The position numbers and the translations under genes were made by a program. A stretch of 64,000 nucleotides of DNA, taken from assembly GCF_045920555.1 (NCBI RefSeq), contig NZ_CP174509.1:2542001-2606000 (forward strand). The letters are read 5' to 3'. The notes beneath the pieces were generated by a model, which was not told the origin of the DNA, ran no database searches, and worked only from the letters and a program-made list of their open reading frames with translations. Position 1 is the stretch's first letter. Each line of letters starts with the position of its first letter. The DNA is from Pseudalkalibacillus sp045920555 (lineage in GTDB: Bacteria > Bacillota > Bacilli > Bacillales > Fictibacillaceae). Below, in pieces: positions 17,787-26,632 of this stretch.

Positions 17787-18867
17787 TCAATATGATATTG
17801 TCATTATTGGCTGTGGTGTGATAGGAAGCAGCATTGCCTATCATCTTTCTGAATATAAGCAAAAGAGGATTTTGGTAATAGACAAAGGATTTCCTTTATC
17901 CGGGACATCAGGTTCCACTCAAGCATGGGTATGGGTACATAATAAGGTGCCGTCATGGTATGGAGAATTAAGCATGTATAGCGCAGAGCTTTATCCTTTT
18001 CTAGAAAGGAAAATAGGGGATGTTGAATACAAAAGGACCGGTGGGATTGCACCGTTCTTTACTCAAACGGATCGGGATAAAGCTTTAAGGCTTGCTGAAG
18101 AGCAAGCAGAGGTAGGCATTAAGGTGGAGGTATTAACTAGAGATCAAGTGCTCGAAAAGGAGCCAGCCATTTCCCCCAATATAGCCGGTGCAACTTATAG
18201 TGATATGGATGGAAATGTTAATCCATTTAGGTTAGTGGAGCTTTACATTAGAGCTGCTAAAAGAAATGAGGTTGAATTTTCTTTTTATAATCCAGTTATC
18301 GAAATTGTAATGGAAAAAGACCACTATAATATTTACACAAAAAATAATAAGGATGCCATTACTACAGAAAAGGTGATATTAGCAGGGGGTCCATGGTCTA
18401 AAAAGATCGGCAAACTCTTGGGTTTAGATATACCTGTTAAACAGGTACGCGGACAAGTAATCATTACAGAACCATTGGCTCCTTTTCTAAAACATACGAT
18501 TGGGGGCATGAGGCAGGCAGAAAATGGCGAAGTATTGATTGGTTTCTCCAAGGAAGAAGTAGGTTATGATCGGAGAACAACAATGGATGTGATACAAGAA
18601 ACCGCTCAAATGGCGATCAATTACATTCCATCTTTAGCTAAAGCCAATATAGTCAGAAGCTTCTCTGGGGTAAGGGTTATTCCGGAAGACGGTTTCCCGA
18701 TATTAGGAAAGATACCTGATAAAAAAAATGCTTATATCGCTGCGATGCATAGTGGTGTAACTTTATCTCCGCTGGTCGGCACATTGATGGCGGAATTAGT
18801 AATGGAAGGCGAAACTACGATCAGTCTGGAGCGATATGGCCTCAAACGTTTTTTGAACTATGCCTAA
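17779..18867 (+). CDS. DadA/HcnC-type FAD-dependent amine dehydrogenase subunit
   Basis: 362 residues, DAO fold: N-terminal IVIIGCGVIGSSIAYHLSEY FAD site and C-terminal GVRVIPEDGFPILG, where the substrate-binding domain closes. This is the catalytic beta subunit that oxidises an amino or imino acid, or an N-methyl amine such as sarcosine. With the three genes before it, it makes a complete four-part HcnABC/opine-oxidase/D-hydroxyproline-dehydrogenase-type enzyme. Substrate not decidable from sequence; the neighbours favour an N-alkyl amino acid. Confidence 0.87.
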   Translation: MTDQYDIVIIGCGVIGSSIAYHLSEYKQKRILVIDKGFPLSGTSGSTQAWVWVHNKVPSWYGELSMYSAELYPFLERKIGDVEYKRTGGIAPFFTQTDRDKALRLAEEQAEVGIKVEVLTRDQVLEKEPAISPNIAGATYSDMDGNVNPFRLVELYIRAAKRNEVEFSFYNPVIEIVMEKDHYNIYTKNNKDAITTEKVILAGGPWSKKIGKLLGLDIPVKQVRGQVIITEPLAPFLKHTIGGMRQAENGEVLIGFSKEEVGYDRRTTMDVIQETAQMAINYIPSLAKANIVRSFSGVRVIPEDGFPILGKIPDKKNAYIAAMHSGVTLSPLVGTLMAELVMEGETTISLERYGLKRFLNYA

Positions 18868-19058
18868 CGATAGGAACCCGTATTATGTCAACTGTTACCT
18901 TGGTTAATCACACTGATATAAAACAGAATATTTAGACTACGTAGAAGGGAGGCGTCAGGATGTAGAAAAGAACCTCTTTGTTTTAAACCTGATGGTGAAA
19001 CCTACTTAAACGCAGCCAGAAGTTCACATCATAGTACATTAAAAATGTTTGGAGGAAA

Positions 19059-20489
19059 ATGATGAACTCTACATTGGTACTTGTGTTAAGTTCTGTTACT
19101 GTATTGTCTGCTGCTGCTATTTTTTCTTTTTGGATAGGAAGTAAGAATAAAAGTAGTGAGAATTGGATTGTTGGTGGGAGATCATTACCCGTATACGTAG
19201 TTGCAGGAAGTCAATTTGCAACTGGTATGGGTGGTGGGGTGCTAGTGGCTCATATTGGGATTGGTTATAGTGCTGGTTGGTCCGCTATAACTTATAATTT
19301 TCTTTATTCCGTAGGAATCATCATCTTGGTATTACTGGCGAATTGGCTTAAAAAACAAAACTTCTCTACGATGCCGGAAATATTCAAGAGGTTATACGGA
19401 GAAAATAAATTAATGATGAGTATGGTCACATTTATGGCCATAGTGGTACCTTTTGGATGGTTATGTACTCAGCTTGTGGCTTTCGGTAATTTATTCTCGA
19501 ACATATCAGGTCTATCTTTTCCTTTATTAGTTTTTATTTTTGCTGTGATTAGTCTATTATTCGTTTTGCCAGGGGGGTTAACTTCCGTTGCGTGGACAGA
19601 CTTTATATTTGGATGTGTCATGCTTATCATGTCATTGGTAAGTGGATTGTATATTTTAAATTTAGCTGGTGGTTGGAATGAAATAGCTGGCAGAGTACCT
19701 GAAACGATGATTGGCCTTCCAGAAGGTTTAGGAGCCGTAGGAATGGCGACAATCATTTTCTGGATATTAGCTATTTTTCCAGGAGCATTAACCAATCAAA
19801 TGTCCTACCAACGTATTTACGCTTCCAAAAGCCCCCAGATAGCTAAAAAAGCGTTCGTGATTGCAGCATTGGTTGGTGTGATCAGCGGTATTTGGGCTTC
19901 ATTCATGGGAATTTCTATTTTCTCGATGAACCCTGGCCTTGAAAATCCGGAATTGGCCTCAGGATGGTTCCTTACTCAAATCCCAAGTTGGTTCATGGCG
20001 ATTTATTCCGCTTTCATAATAGCAACGATAATGTCTACTGTTAGTAGTGCTATACAATCTGTGGTGGTAAACATTACAAAGGATATTTATCACTCGTACA
20101 TCAATCCAAATGTTAGTGATAGAAATCTATTGAAATTCTCAAGGTATATGGCTGTTGTCGTGATAGGATTAGCCGTCATATTAGCTTTATATTACCCGCA
20201 AGCTTTAGGATGGCTCGTTTCCACATATGCATATTCAGCATCTGGGTTACTTGTACCCATATTCGCAGGATTCTTGTTACGGAATAAGGCTTTTTTAACA
20301 CCAAAGGGGGCTATTGGCAGTATGGTTTTGGGAATTCTCAGTGCTGCTGTTGCTCAAATCATAGGTACGCAAATTCCCTATGTAGCATTTGGAATACTCG
20401 GTTCATTAGTTGGATTTTTCATGCTTAACTACATGTTTAAAAATGTGGATAGAATCCATAATGAACCGAAAAAGGAAGAGATGGGCTAA
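19059..20489 (+). CDS. Sodium:solute symporter (SSS family)
   Basis: 476 residues and about 13 membrane segments. SSS motifs are GGRSLPVYVVAGSQFATGMG near residue 40 and the pairing GGLTSVAWTDF at ~175. GGAGG precedes ATGATG. It is related only distantly to the symporter at 9927. Placed between the dehydrogenase operon and the MSOX-like oxidase, it is likely the uptake system for their substrate. The 190 bases before it hold no recognised gene. Confidence 0.9.
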   Translation: MMNSTLVLVLSSVTVLSAAAIFSFWIGSKNKSSENWIVGGRSLPVYVVAGSQFATGMGGGVLVAHIGIGYSAGWSAITYNFLYSVGIIILVLLANWLKKQNFSTMPEIFKRLYGENKLMMSMVTFMAIVVPFGWLCTQLVAFGNLFSNISGLSFPLLVFIFAVISLLFVLPGGLTSVAWTDFIFGCVMLIMSLVSGLYILNLAGGWNEIAGRVPETMIGLPEGLGAVGMATIIFWILAIFPGALTNQMSYQRIYASKSPQIAKKAFVIAALVGVISGIWASFMGISIFSMNPGLENPELASGWFLTQIPSWFMAIYSAFIIATIMSTVSSAIQSVVVNITKDIYHSYINPNVSDRNLLKFSRYMAVVVIGLAVILALYYPQALGWLVSTYAYSASGLLVPIFAGFLLRNKAFLTPKGAIGSMVLGILSAAVAQIIGTQIPYVAFGILGSLVGFFMLNYMFKNVDRIHNEPKKEEMG

Positions 20490-20544
20490 AAAAATTCTGA
20501 ATATTAATTAGATTTTGAATAAAGGATATGAGAGAGGTGTAAAT

Positions 20545-21687
20545 ATGCATGCAGATGTGGCAGTAATTGGAGTAGGTACAATGGGAAGTATGGCACTATG
20601 GCAACTTGCTAAAAGGGGAATTTCGGTTTTAGGTTTTGAACAGTACGGTATTGGAAATGATCGCTCTGCTGCAGGTGGTGAATCAAGACTTTTCAGAACT
20701 GCCTATATGGAAGGTCAGGAATATGTCCCCTTACTACAAGAAGCACGTCATCTTTGGAAAGAACTCGAATCTGAAGCCGGCACAACCCTACTGACATTAA
20801 ATGGCGGTCTGATGATTGGAGATCCAAATACAGAAGTAATGAAGAATGTATTAAAAAGTATTGAAGCATTCAATCTGGAACATGAAATCCTCGCTGGAAA
20901 ATATGCTGAACAACGTTACCCTCAACATCGATTATTTAGTGAAGACATTATGATATTAGACAAAAATGCTGGCTTTTTACGACCGGAACTTGCAGTCATT
21001 TCAGCAGCAGACCGGGCAGAAAATCTAGGTGCAAAAATACACCGCTATACAAAAGTTAAGGATATCCATTCTGATAAATTAGGTGTTACGATTACAACAG
21101 ATAAGGAAGAATATCGAGTTGGAAAAGTACTTATCACAACTGGACCATGGACAGGAAAGTTTTTGTCTGGATTCAAAACGGTCTATGAAGCACGCCGTCT
21201 TGTATTAACTTGGTTTACTGCAAAAGATATCGATATGTTTAAACCCGATCGCTTCCCGATCTTTGCTCGTATGAGGAAAGGTTTTAGATTGACAGGAACA
21301 CCGACACTTGATGGTACGATGGTAAAAGCCTCTAACACTAAGGACCCTGTTTACGTTAAAGAACCTGCAAATTTGAATAGGGATGTTAATGTCGATGAAT
21401 TAAGAACAGTTAGTGATGCTGTCAGGGAATTGATACCTGGCCTAAAGCCTGATCCAGTCCGGGCAAGTGTTTATATGGATAGCTATTCACCCGACGATCA
21501 TTCTGTTATAGGTTCTGTACCAGGTATGGAAAATGTTCTGATTGCAAGTGGATTCTCGGGACATGGGTTTAAAATGTCACCTGTTATCGGAAAAATTACC
21601 ACAGAATTATTAATAGATGGAAAAACGAGTTACCCTATAAATCACTTAAGTCCGAATCGTTTTTTTCAAAATGTCTCATCAACTTAA
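20545..21687 (+). CDS. Sarcosine oxidase / N-methyltryptophan oxidase-like flavoprotein
   Basis: 380 residues from ATG 20545 (GAGAGGTG upstream). MSOX fold: FAD site VAVIGVGTMGSMALWQLAKR, the family GGESRLFRTAY segment, the O2-activating Lys region (GTMVKASNTKD) and the C-terminal IASGFSGHGFKMSPVIG. In MSOX and SolA the FAD is bound covalently to a Cys in VCMYT; here that place reads VYMDS, so the Cys is Tyr and the flavin should be non-covalent. It may be an oxidase or a dehydrogenase of N-methyl amino acids. Confidence 0.87.
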   Translation: MHADVAVIGVGTMGSMALWQLAKRGISVLGFEQYGIGNDRSAAGGESRLFRTAYMEGQEYVPLLQEARHLWKELESEAGTTLLTLNGGLMIGDPNTEVMKNVLKSIEAFNLEHEILAGKYAEQRYPQHRLFSEDIMILDKNAGFLRPELAVISAADRAENLGAKIHRYTKVKDIHSDKLGVTITTDKEEYRVGKVLITTGPWTGKFLSGFKTVYEARRLVLTWFTAKDIDMFKPDRFPIFARMRKGFRLTGTPTLDGTMVKASNTKDPVYVKEPANLNRDVNVDELRTVSDAVRELIPGLKPDPVRASVYMDSYSPDDHSVIGSVPGMENVLIASGFSGHGFKMSPVIGKITTELLIDGKTSYPINHLSPNRFFQNVSST

Positions 21688-21791
21688 CTGCTATTTATTT
21701 GTTAAGTTAATTTGTTATAGTTTTACAAATAGTGCGAAGACGTTATCAATTTACGTGTAAAAGCTTCAATTAATAAAAGTGAACAGCCTAT

Positions 21792-21875
21792 ATGATCGGG
21801 ATTGAAGTGTTAGATCACCTGATTGTCAGTGCAAATGCTACGTATACAAGCTTGAAAGAAAAAGGATACTTATAA
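21792..21875 (+). pseudogene. RadC-like C-terminal fragment (copy D)
   Basis: Only the last 27 codons survive, opening by chance with an ATG: MIGIEVLDHLIVSANATYTS then LKEKGYL and TAA. The JAMM motif is gone. It has no ribosome site and is not expected to be functional. Confidence 0.85.
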
Positions 21876-21883
21876 AGCTTTGG

Positions 21884-21908
21884 AGGAGCTTGGCTCCTTC
21901 CCCTTTTT
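21884..21908 (+). terminator. Terminator behind radC copy D
   Basis: Stem AGGAGC / GCTCCT with loop ttg, followed by TCCCCTTTTT. Confidence 0.75.
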
Positions 21909-21955
21909 ATTGTTTAGAAAACCCCCGGCATAGCCAGGGGTTTTCTAAACAATAA
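21907..21955. repeat. Large near-perfect inverted repeat between convergent units
   Basis: Arms of 19 bases (TTATTGTTTAGAAAACCCC and its exact complement), then one C/A mismatch, then GGC-ata-GCC, making a ~22-pair hairpin. It separates the radC D end from the convergent LacI gene. It can act as a terminator in both directions; its length is more than a terminator needs. Confidence 0.75.
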
Positions 21956-21960
21956 TAAAA

Positions 21961-21984
21961 AACAGAACGCATTGGCGTTCTGTT
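21961..21984 (-). terminator. Terminator of the LacI gene
   Basis: Perfect 10-base stem AACAGAACGC / GCGTTCTGTT with a 4-base loop. On the minus strand it is followed by TTTTATTATT. Confidence 0.85.
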
Positions 21985-22010
21985 AAATCGGTACCGTTAT
22001 ATCTTAACGT

Positions 22011-23027
22011 TTAAATTTTAATTACAGAATCTTGAATGATTTTAGAAGTTGGAATAAACGTTTTATGACTCGAAGTATTATTTTGTTTAATTTTGTTAAA
22101 CAAAAGTTCAGTACCTGCATCCCCTAACTTTTTTACAGGTATTTCAATTCGTGTTAATGCAGGAAGCAAAAATGGAGAATAACTAGAATTACTGTAACCA
22201 ACAATTGATAATTCATTGGGCATCTCAATCTTTTCTTCTGTGCAAACTCTATAGATACTCATAACCTTTAGATCATCAGTTGCAAAAACAGCAGTAGGAC
22301 GGTGACTAGCAGTAAGAAGTAGTTTTTTTGCAGATTCATATGCTTTTTCAACTGTGTACCCACTATCAACTATAAATTCTTTCCGGAGTTCCAAACCATT
22401 TTCCTCCATACAATCTAAATACCCATTTAAACGATCGATCGACACATGATAATCGAGTGGGGAATGCATACAGGCTATTTCTCGATGGCCTTTTTCAATC
22501 AAGTACTTTGTAAGGTCATAGCTATCCTGATAATTATTCGTATCGACTGAAAAAATATTATTATAATTTCCTTCAACCTTTCCCACCACTACAACCGGAA
22601 TATTAAACATATCTAATTGCTTGAAAAAAGTTTCATCTGCAGGTGAAGTCAGCATTATAATCCCTTTGATCATTTTTTCTCTAATTTTACTAACACATTT
22701 TGTAAGTTCATCTTGTGTATTTTTGGCTGTTTGCAAAATTACATCGAAATCTTCTTCTTCCGCCTTTCTTGAAATTGAGTGAAGGATTTCGGAGAAAAAA
22801 GGATTATCAGATGTTGTTTTTGTAGAGCGAGATATTACCATAATCGCATCAAAGCCTGATGAAAGCGCACGTGCTAACTTGTTTGGATGGTAATTTAATT
22901 TCTCGATTGCTTTTAAGACTCTGTTTCTTGCTTCCTCAGAAATATTTCTTTGGTTATTAAGCACCCTGGACACCGTAGATTTGGAAACATTCGCAACCTT
23001 GGCAATGTCATATATAGTGGGAATCAA
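22011..23027 (-). CDS. LacI-family regulator
   Basis: 338 residues from a TTG start with AAAGGAGGAGC upstream. The N-terminal HTH and hinge (IYDIAKVANVSKSTVSRVLN, then HPNKLARALSSG) are typical, followed by a periplasmic-binding-like sugar domain. It is divergent from the glycoside operon, and two identical palindromes (GGGAGCGGTCCC) lie at that operon's promoter and ribosome site. It is most likely their ligand and a repressor lifted by the imported sugar or its phosphate (inference). Confidence 0.92.
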   Translation of the reverse strand: MIPTIYDIAKVANVSKSTVSRVLNNQRNISEEARNRVLKAIEKLNYHPNKLARALSSGFDAIMVISRSTKTTSDNPFFSEILHSISRKAEEEDFDVILQTAKNTQDELTKCVSKIREKMIKGIIMLTSPADETFFKQLDMFNIPVVVVGKVEGNYNNIFSVDTNNYQDSYDLTKYLIEKGHREIACMHSPLDYHVSIDRLNGYLDCMEENGLELRKEFIVDSGYTVEKAYESAKKLLLTASHRPTAVFATDDLKVMSIYRVCTEEKIEMPNELSIVGYSNSSYSPFLLPALTRIEIPVKKLGDAGTELLFNKIKQNNTSSHKTFIPTSKIIQDSVIKI

Positions 23028-23355
23028 TTTTTGCTCCTCCTTTAATACATTTCACAGCTTATTAATGGCTTAATAAAAGCCCAAAATAGTAGACACGCTT
23101 TTATATGTTTACGCTATTAGCTTCTAATTTTTGGTAAGTTCTCTTTTTATCAAAAAATTGTAAAACATGGAGCGGTACAGGATAAATTATATGGCTGAAA
23201 CCCAAAAAGTAGCAACCACTAAAAGTTCATCTCTACTTTCTTCTTTGTTTTTAGGTGCTTGAACGTATCGGAATACAGCCAGAAATAAAGGAATTGTCCC
23301 CTGTAATCTACCATTAACGAAGAACAAATAGTAGAAAATATTCAAACTATTTGTG

Positions 23356-23404
23356 TTGACAGAAAGCGCTTCCTATACTATATTAACTTATGGGAGCGGT
23401 CCCA
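23356..23404 (+). promoter_or_regulatory. Promoter of the glycoside operon with cre site and LacI operator 1
   Basis: -35 TTGACA (23356), 17-base spacer, -10 TATATT (23379-23384). The spacer contains AGAAAGCGCTTCCT (23361-23374), a cre-like CcpA site, and TGGGAGCGGTCCCA (23391-23404) sits at about +1. The layout predicts glucose repression through CcpA plus specific LacI repression. The rest of the 23028-23504 gap shows no intact gene. Confidence 0.8.
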
Positions 23405-23474
23405 ACCACTCTTAGACTTTAAATGTTGTTTTTTCTTTTGTCAAAAATAATATTTCATAATTTTTTTATTATTT

Positions 23475-23492
23475 TTTGGGAGCGGTCCCAAA
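23475..23492 (+). promoter_or_regulatory. LacI operator 2
   Basis: TTTGGGAGCGGTCCCAAA: seven-base arms around GCGG, the same core as operator 1, centred 86 bases downstream and ending just before the ribosome site AAAGGGAGG. Two spaced sites would allow looping. Confidence 0.78.
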
Positions 23493-23504
23493 AGGGAGGA
23501 ATCT

Positions 23505-25193
23505 ATGGAAACGATAAAAAAAAGACTCGAATTCATTTATGAGGACCAAGATATAATAGACCCGGTTTGGACTGAAATTAAAAAACGCATCCATGAAATA
23601 AAGAAAAAGCCTATACGACAAAGGAAACAGAAATGGGATGAAAAAGATATTGTCCTAATTACATATGGGGATCAAGTTAAAGAGGAAGAAATCCCTGCAT
23701 TAAAAACCTTTAAAAATATGTATGATCGGTTTCTGGCAAAGAACTTTGAAATCGTTCACATTCTTCCTTTTTACCCGTACTCATCGGATGATGGTTTTTC
23801 TGTTATTGATTATAAGAAGGTCAACCCGACCATTGGGGAATGGAAAGAGGTCAAAGATTTATCAAAATCCGCAAGGCTAATGTTTGATTATGTGTGTAAT
23901 CATATTTCGTCTCAAAGTGACTGGTTCCAAAACTATTTAGAAGGTAATCCACACTATAAAGATTATTTCATTGAACTGGATCCTTCCGTTGATTTAAGTA
24001 CCGTAACAAGACCTAGAGCATATCCTCTTTTAACTAAATTTAAACTTCTAAATGGAGAAGAAAGATATGTTTGGACGACATTTAGTGAAGATCAAATTGA
24101 TTTAAATTTTTCTAATCCCCAAGTCCTTTTGGAAATGTTAGATGTTTTACTGTTTTACATTGAAGAAGGGGCAGAATATATCCGATTAGATGCAGTTGGA
24201 TTTATATGGAAAGAGATTGGAACAACCTGTATTCATCATGAAAAAGCACATGAACTTGTTAAATTGTTTCGGGATGTGGTAGACGAAGTTGCCAATGGAA
24301 CAGTTGTGATTACTGAAACAAATGTCCCGCACAAGGATAATATTTCCTATTTTGGAAACGGTCATGATGAGGCACATATGGTTTATCAATTCCCGCTTCC
24401 TCCTTTAGTCCTTTATTCCATAATGAGAGAGAATGGGAAAGTCCTCACCGATTGGGCCAAAACTCTCCATGATACAAGTCAGGATACAACCTATTTTAAC
24501 TTTCTTGCTTCTCACGATGGAATCGGGATGAATCCAATACGAGGTATTATTCCAGAAGAGGAAATCCTTTCGATGGTTAAGGATCTACAAGAAGAAGTAG
24601 CTCTAGTTTCCTATAAGAGAAATCCAGATGGAAGTGAAAGTCCTTATGAAATTAATGTAACGTACCTTGATGCATTAAATAAGAAAACGGATAACGATGA
24701 TCTCCGAGTTAAAAGATTCATAGTTGCCCATTCTATCTTGTTGACCCTACCGGGTGTTCCTGCTGTGTATATTCAAAGCATACTGGGTTCTCGAAACGAT
24801 TACAAAGGGGTATCGAGAACAGGGATGAACCGCTCCATCAATCGGCAGAAATATAAATTGGAAGAGTTAGAAGAAGATTTGTTAAATCAAGGTACGTTAA
24901 GGCATAAAGTTTACAATCAATTATCCGACATGATTTCCGTACGTAAAGAGGAAAAACTCTTTCATCCTAATATAGCAATGGAAGTAATGGATTTGGGAGA
25001 AGCATTTTTCGCTTTTGACCGATTTAATAAGTATGGTGAAAAACTCACAGTTATCCATAACCTAAAAAATGAGGAAGTAGAGTGTAGCATTACAGGTAAA
25101 TTTATCAATGTACTTACTCAAAATAAGATAGAAATTGATGATTCAATCGTGATAGGTCCATATCAGTTTCTTTGGTTGAAACCGATTAATTAG
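23505..25193 (+). CDS. GH13 (subfamily 18-like) sugar phosphorylase
   Basis: 562 residues. GH13 alpha-amylase-type barrel: ILPFYPYSSDDGFSVIDY near residue 88, nucleophile Asp in YIRLDAVGFIWKEIG (~230), acid/base Glu in VVITETNVPH (~265), and FLASHDGIGMNP (~328). This pattern is that of sucrose phosphorylase and its relatives acting on glucosylglycerate, glucosylglycerol or sucrose 6'-phosphate. No signal peptide, so it is cytoplasmic. It splits an imported alpha-glucoside with phosphate to alpha-glucose 1-phosphate. Exact substrate not readable. First gene of a LacI-controlled operon. Confidence 0.88.
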   Translation: METIKKRLEFIYEDQDIIDPVWTEIKKRIHEIKKKPIRQRKQKWDEKDIVLITYGDQVKEEEIPALKTFKNMYDRFLAKNFEIVHILPFYPYSSDDGFSVIDYKKVNPTIGEWKEVKDLSKSARLMFDYVCNHISSQSDWFQNYLEGNPHYKDYFIELDPSVDLSTVTRPRAYPLLTKFKLLNGEERYVWTTFSEDQIDLNFSNPQVLLEMLDVLLFYIEEGAEYIRLDAVGFIWKEIGTTCIHHEKAHELVKLFRDVVDEVANGTVVITETNVPHKDNISYFGNGHDEAHMVYQFPLPPLVLYSIMRENGKVLTDWAKTLHDTSQDTTYFNFLASHDGIGMNPIRGIIPEEEILSMVKDLQEEVALVSYKRNPDGSESPYEINVTYLDALNKKTDNDDLRVKRFIVAHSILLTLPGVPAVYIQSILGSRNDYKGVSRTGMNRSINRQKYKLEELEEDLLNQGTLRHKVYNQLSDMISVRKEEKLFHPNIAMEVMDLGEAFFAFDRFNKYGEKLTVIHNLKNEEVECSITGKFINVLTQNKIEIDDSIVIGPYQFLWLKPIN

Positions 25194-25206
25194 GAGGTAG
25201 GTCCAA

Positions 25207-26502
25207 ATGACAAAAAAATTCTTAAGCCTCATTGTTGCGTTGATCATAACAACAGCAACCTTAACTGCATGCAACAATGACCAAAATGGTAATGAACAAA
25301 CTACGATAGAGTTTATGCACTCTTCGGTAGAACAAGAACGCTTAGCAGTAATCAATAAATTAGTAGAAAAATTCGAGAAAGAAAATCCTGGTATTAAAAT
25401 TAAACAGGTTCCAGTCGAAGAGGATTCCTATAATACAAAGATTGTTACCCTTGCAAGTGCAGGTGAGCTACCTGAAGTAATTGAGGTAGGACAGGATTAT
25501 GCAAAAGTGATGGATAAAGATCAGCTTATCGATAAAGATTCTGTAAAAAAAGTAATTGATGAAGCTGGAGAAAGTAATTTTTATGAAGGTGCTCTAAAAC
25601 TAATGAAAACCGAAGATGGTAAGAGTTATACAGGATTACCAATTAGTGGATGGGTCCAAGGTATTTGGTATAACAAAAAGATGCTTCAATCAAAAGGTTT
25701 TGAGGAACCTGAAAATTGGAATGAAGTCATGGAAATTGCAAAAGCGTTTACCGATCAGGGTAATAAAAAGTACGGTATTGCTTTGCCTACTGCAGAAAGC
25801 GGATTTTCAGAACAAGCATTTTCACAGTTCGCATTATCAAACAAAGCCAATGTACTAGAAGCTAACGGGGATTTAAACCTAAATACACCTGCAATGGAAG
25901 AATCGTTAACGTATTATAAAGAATTATCCCAATACACCATGCCAGGATCTAACGATGTAACTGAGGTAAAAGACGCCTTTATGAACGAGACAGTACCAAT
26001 GACTGTTTATTCTACCTATATCCTGCCATCAGTTTTCGAGGAAGGAAATGCTGAAAATATTGGTTTTGCTATTCCTAATAAAAAGGAAAAAGCAGTTTTT
26101 GGTACAACGTCAGCACTTACGATTTCCTCTGGTTTAGATGATACAAATAAAAAAGCGGCAGAAAAATTTCTAGCATTTATGGCTGAACCGGAGAATATGA
26201 CTGAATGGGTATTAATGTCCCCTGGAGGAGCACAACCTGTCAGTAAGAAGGTAACAGAGAATAAAGAGTATCAATCCAATGAAGTGGTAAATGCCTTTGG
26301 CGACCTTTCCGCTGAAATCGCGGATTCATTCAATGATATCCAGGTATTTGGTTTAGTAGATGATAAAAACTACTTGAAAATGGGAGACATAACAAGTTCT
26401 GGTGTAATCCCTAAAATGATCAATGAAGTAACCGTAGGTAAGAAAGAGGTCGAAAGTGAACTTAAACAAGCTGAAAAAGAAATCAAGGAAGTTCTAAAAT
26501 AA
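25207..26502 (+). CDS. ABC sugar transporter, solute-binding lipoprotein
   Basis: 431 residues with a lipoprotein signal peptide ending TLTACNN. Extracellular solute-binding family 1 (maltose-type): YNTKIVTLASAGELPEVIEV, GWVQGIWYNKKML, FLAFMAEPENM. It captures the sugar for the two permeases that follow. AGGAGG lies 10 bases before the ATG, and the gene starts 13 bases after the phosphorylase. No ATPase is encoded nearby; a shared MsmX-type ATPase elsewhere is expected. Confidence 0.92.
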   Translation: MTKKFLSLIVALIITTATLTACNNDQNGNEQTTIEFMHSSVEQERLAVINKLVEKFEKENPGIKIKQVPVEEDSYNTKIVTLASAGELPEVIEVGQDYAKVMDKDQLIDKDSVKKVIDEAGESNFYEGALKLMKTEDGKSYTGLPISGWVQGIWYNKKMLQSKGFEEPENWNEVMEIAKAFTDQGNKKYGIALPTAESGFSEQAFSQFALSNKANVLEANGDLNLNTPAMEESLTYYKELSQYTMPGSNDVTEVKDAFMNETVPMTVYSTYILPSVFEEGNAENIGFAIPNKKEKAVFGTTSALTISSGLDDTNKKAAEKFLAFMAEPENMTEWVLMSPGGAQPVSKKVTENKEYQSNEVVNAFGDLSAEIADSFNDIQVFGLVDDKNYLKMGDITSSGVIPKMINEVTVGKKEVESELKQAEKEIKEVLK

Positions 26503-26510
26503 GATAAAGT

Positions 26511-26544
26511 GAAGGGTATTGCCTTTTGGCAATCCCTTCAGCTT
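26511..26544 (+). terminator. Intra-operon hairpin after the binding-protein gene
   Basis: Stem GAAGGGtATTGCC / GGCAATcCCTTC with loop tttt, then CAGCTTTTT. Such partial terminators let the binding protein be made in excess over the permeases. Confidence 0.8.
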
Positions 26545-26632
26545 TTTAATCACCTACTAAAGAAGACTAATTAAAGTGAGTCGACTTAAGTAAGAAAAGA
26601 ATGAAGTTCCATAGATTGGTCAGGGGGGTATC

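Noticed and set aside
18868..19058. Glycine-riboswitch-like element before the second symporter
   Set aside because: Some G-rich and CCTGATGG-type segments tempted me, but the conserved core and tandem structure are absent.
23192..23260. Short frame MAETQKVATTKSSSLLSSLF upstream of the glycoside operon
   Set aside because: It ends after 23 codons with no clear ribosome site. It may be the relic of a membrane-protein start but cannot be supported.
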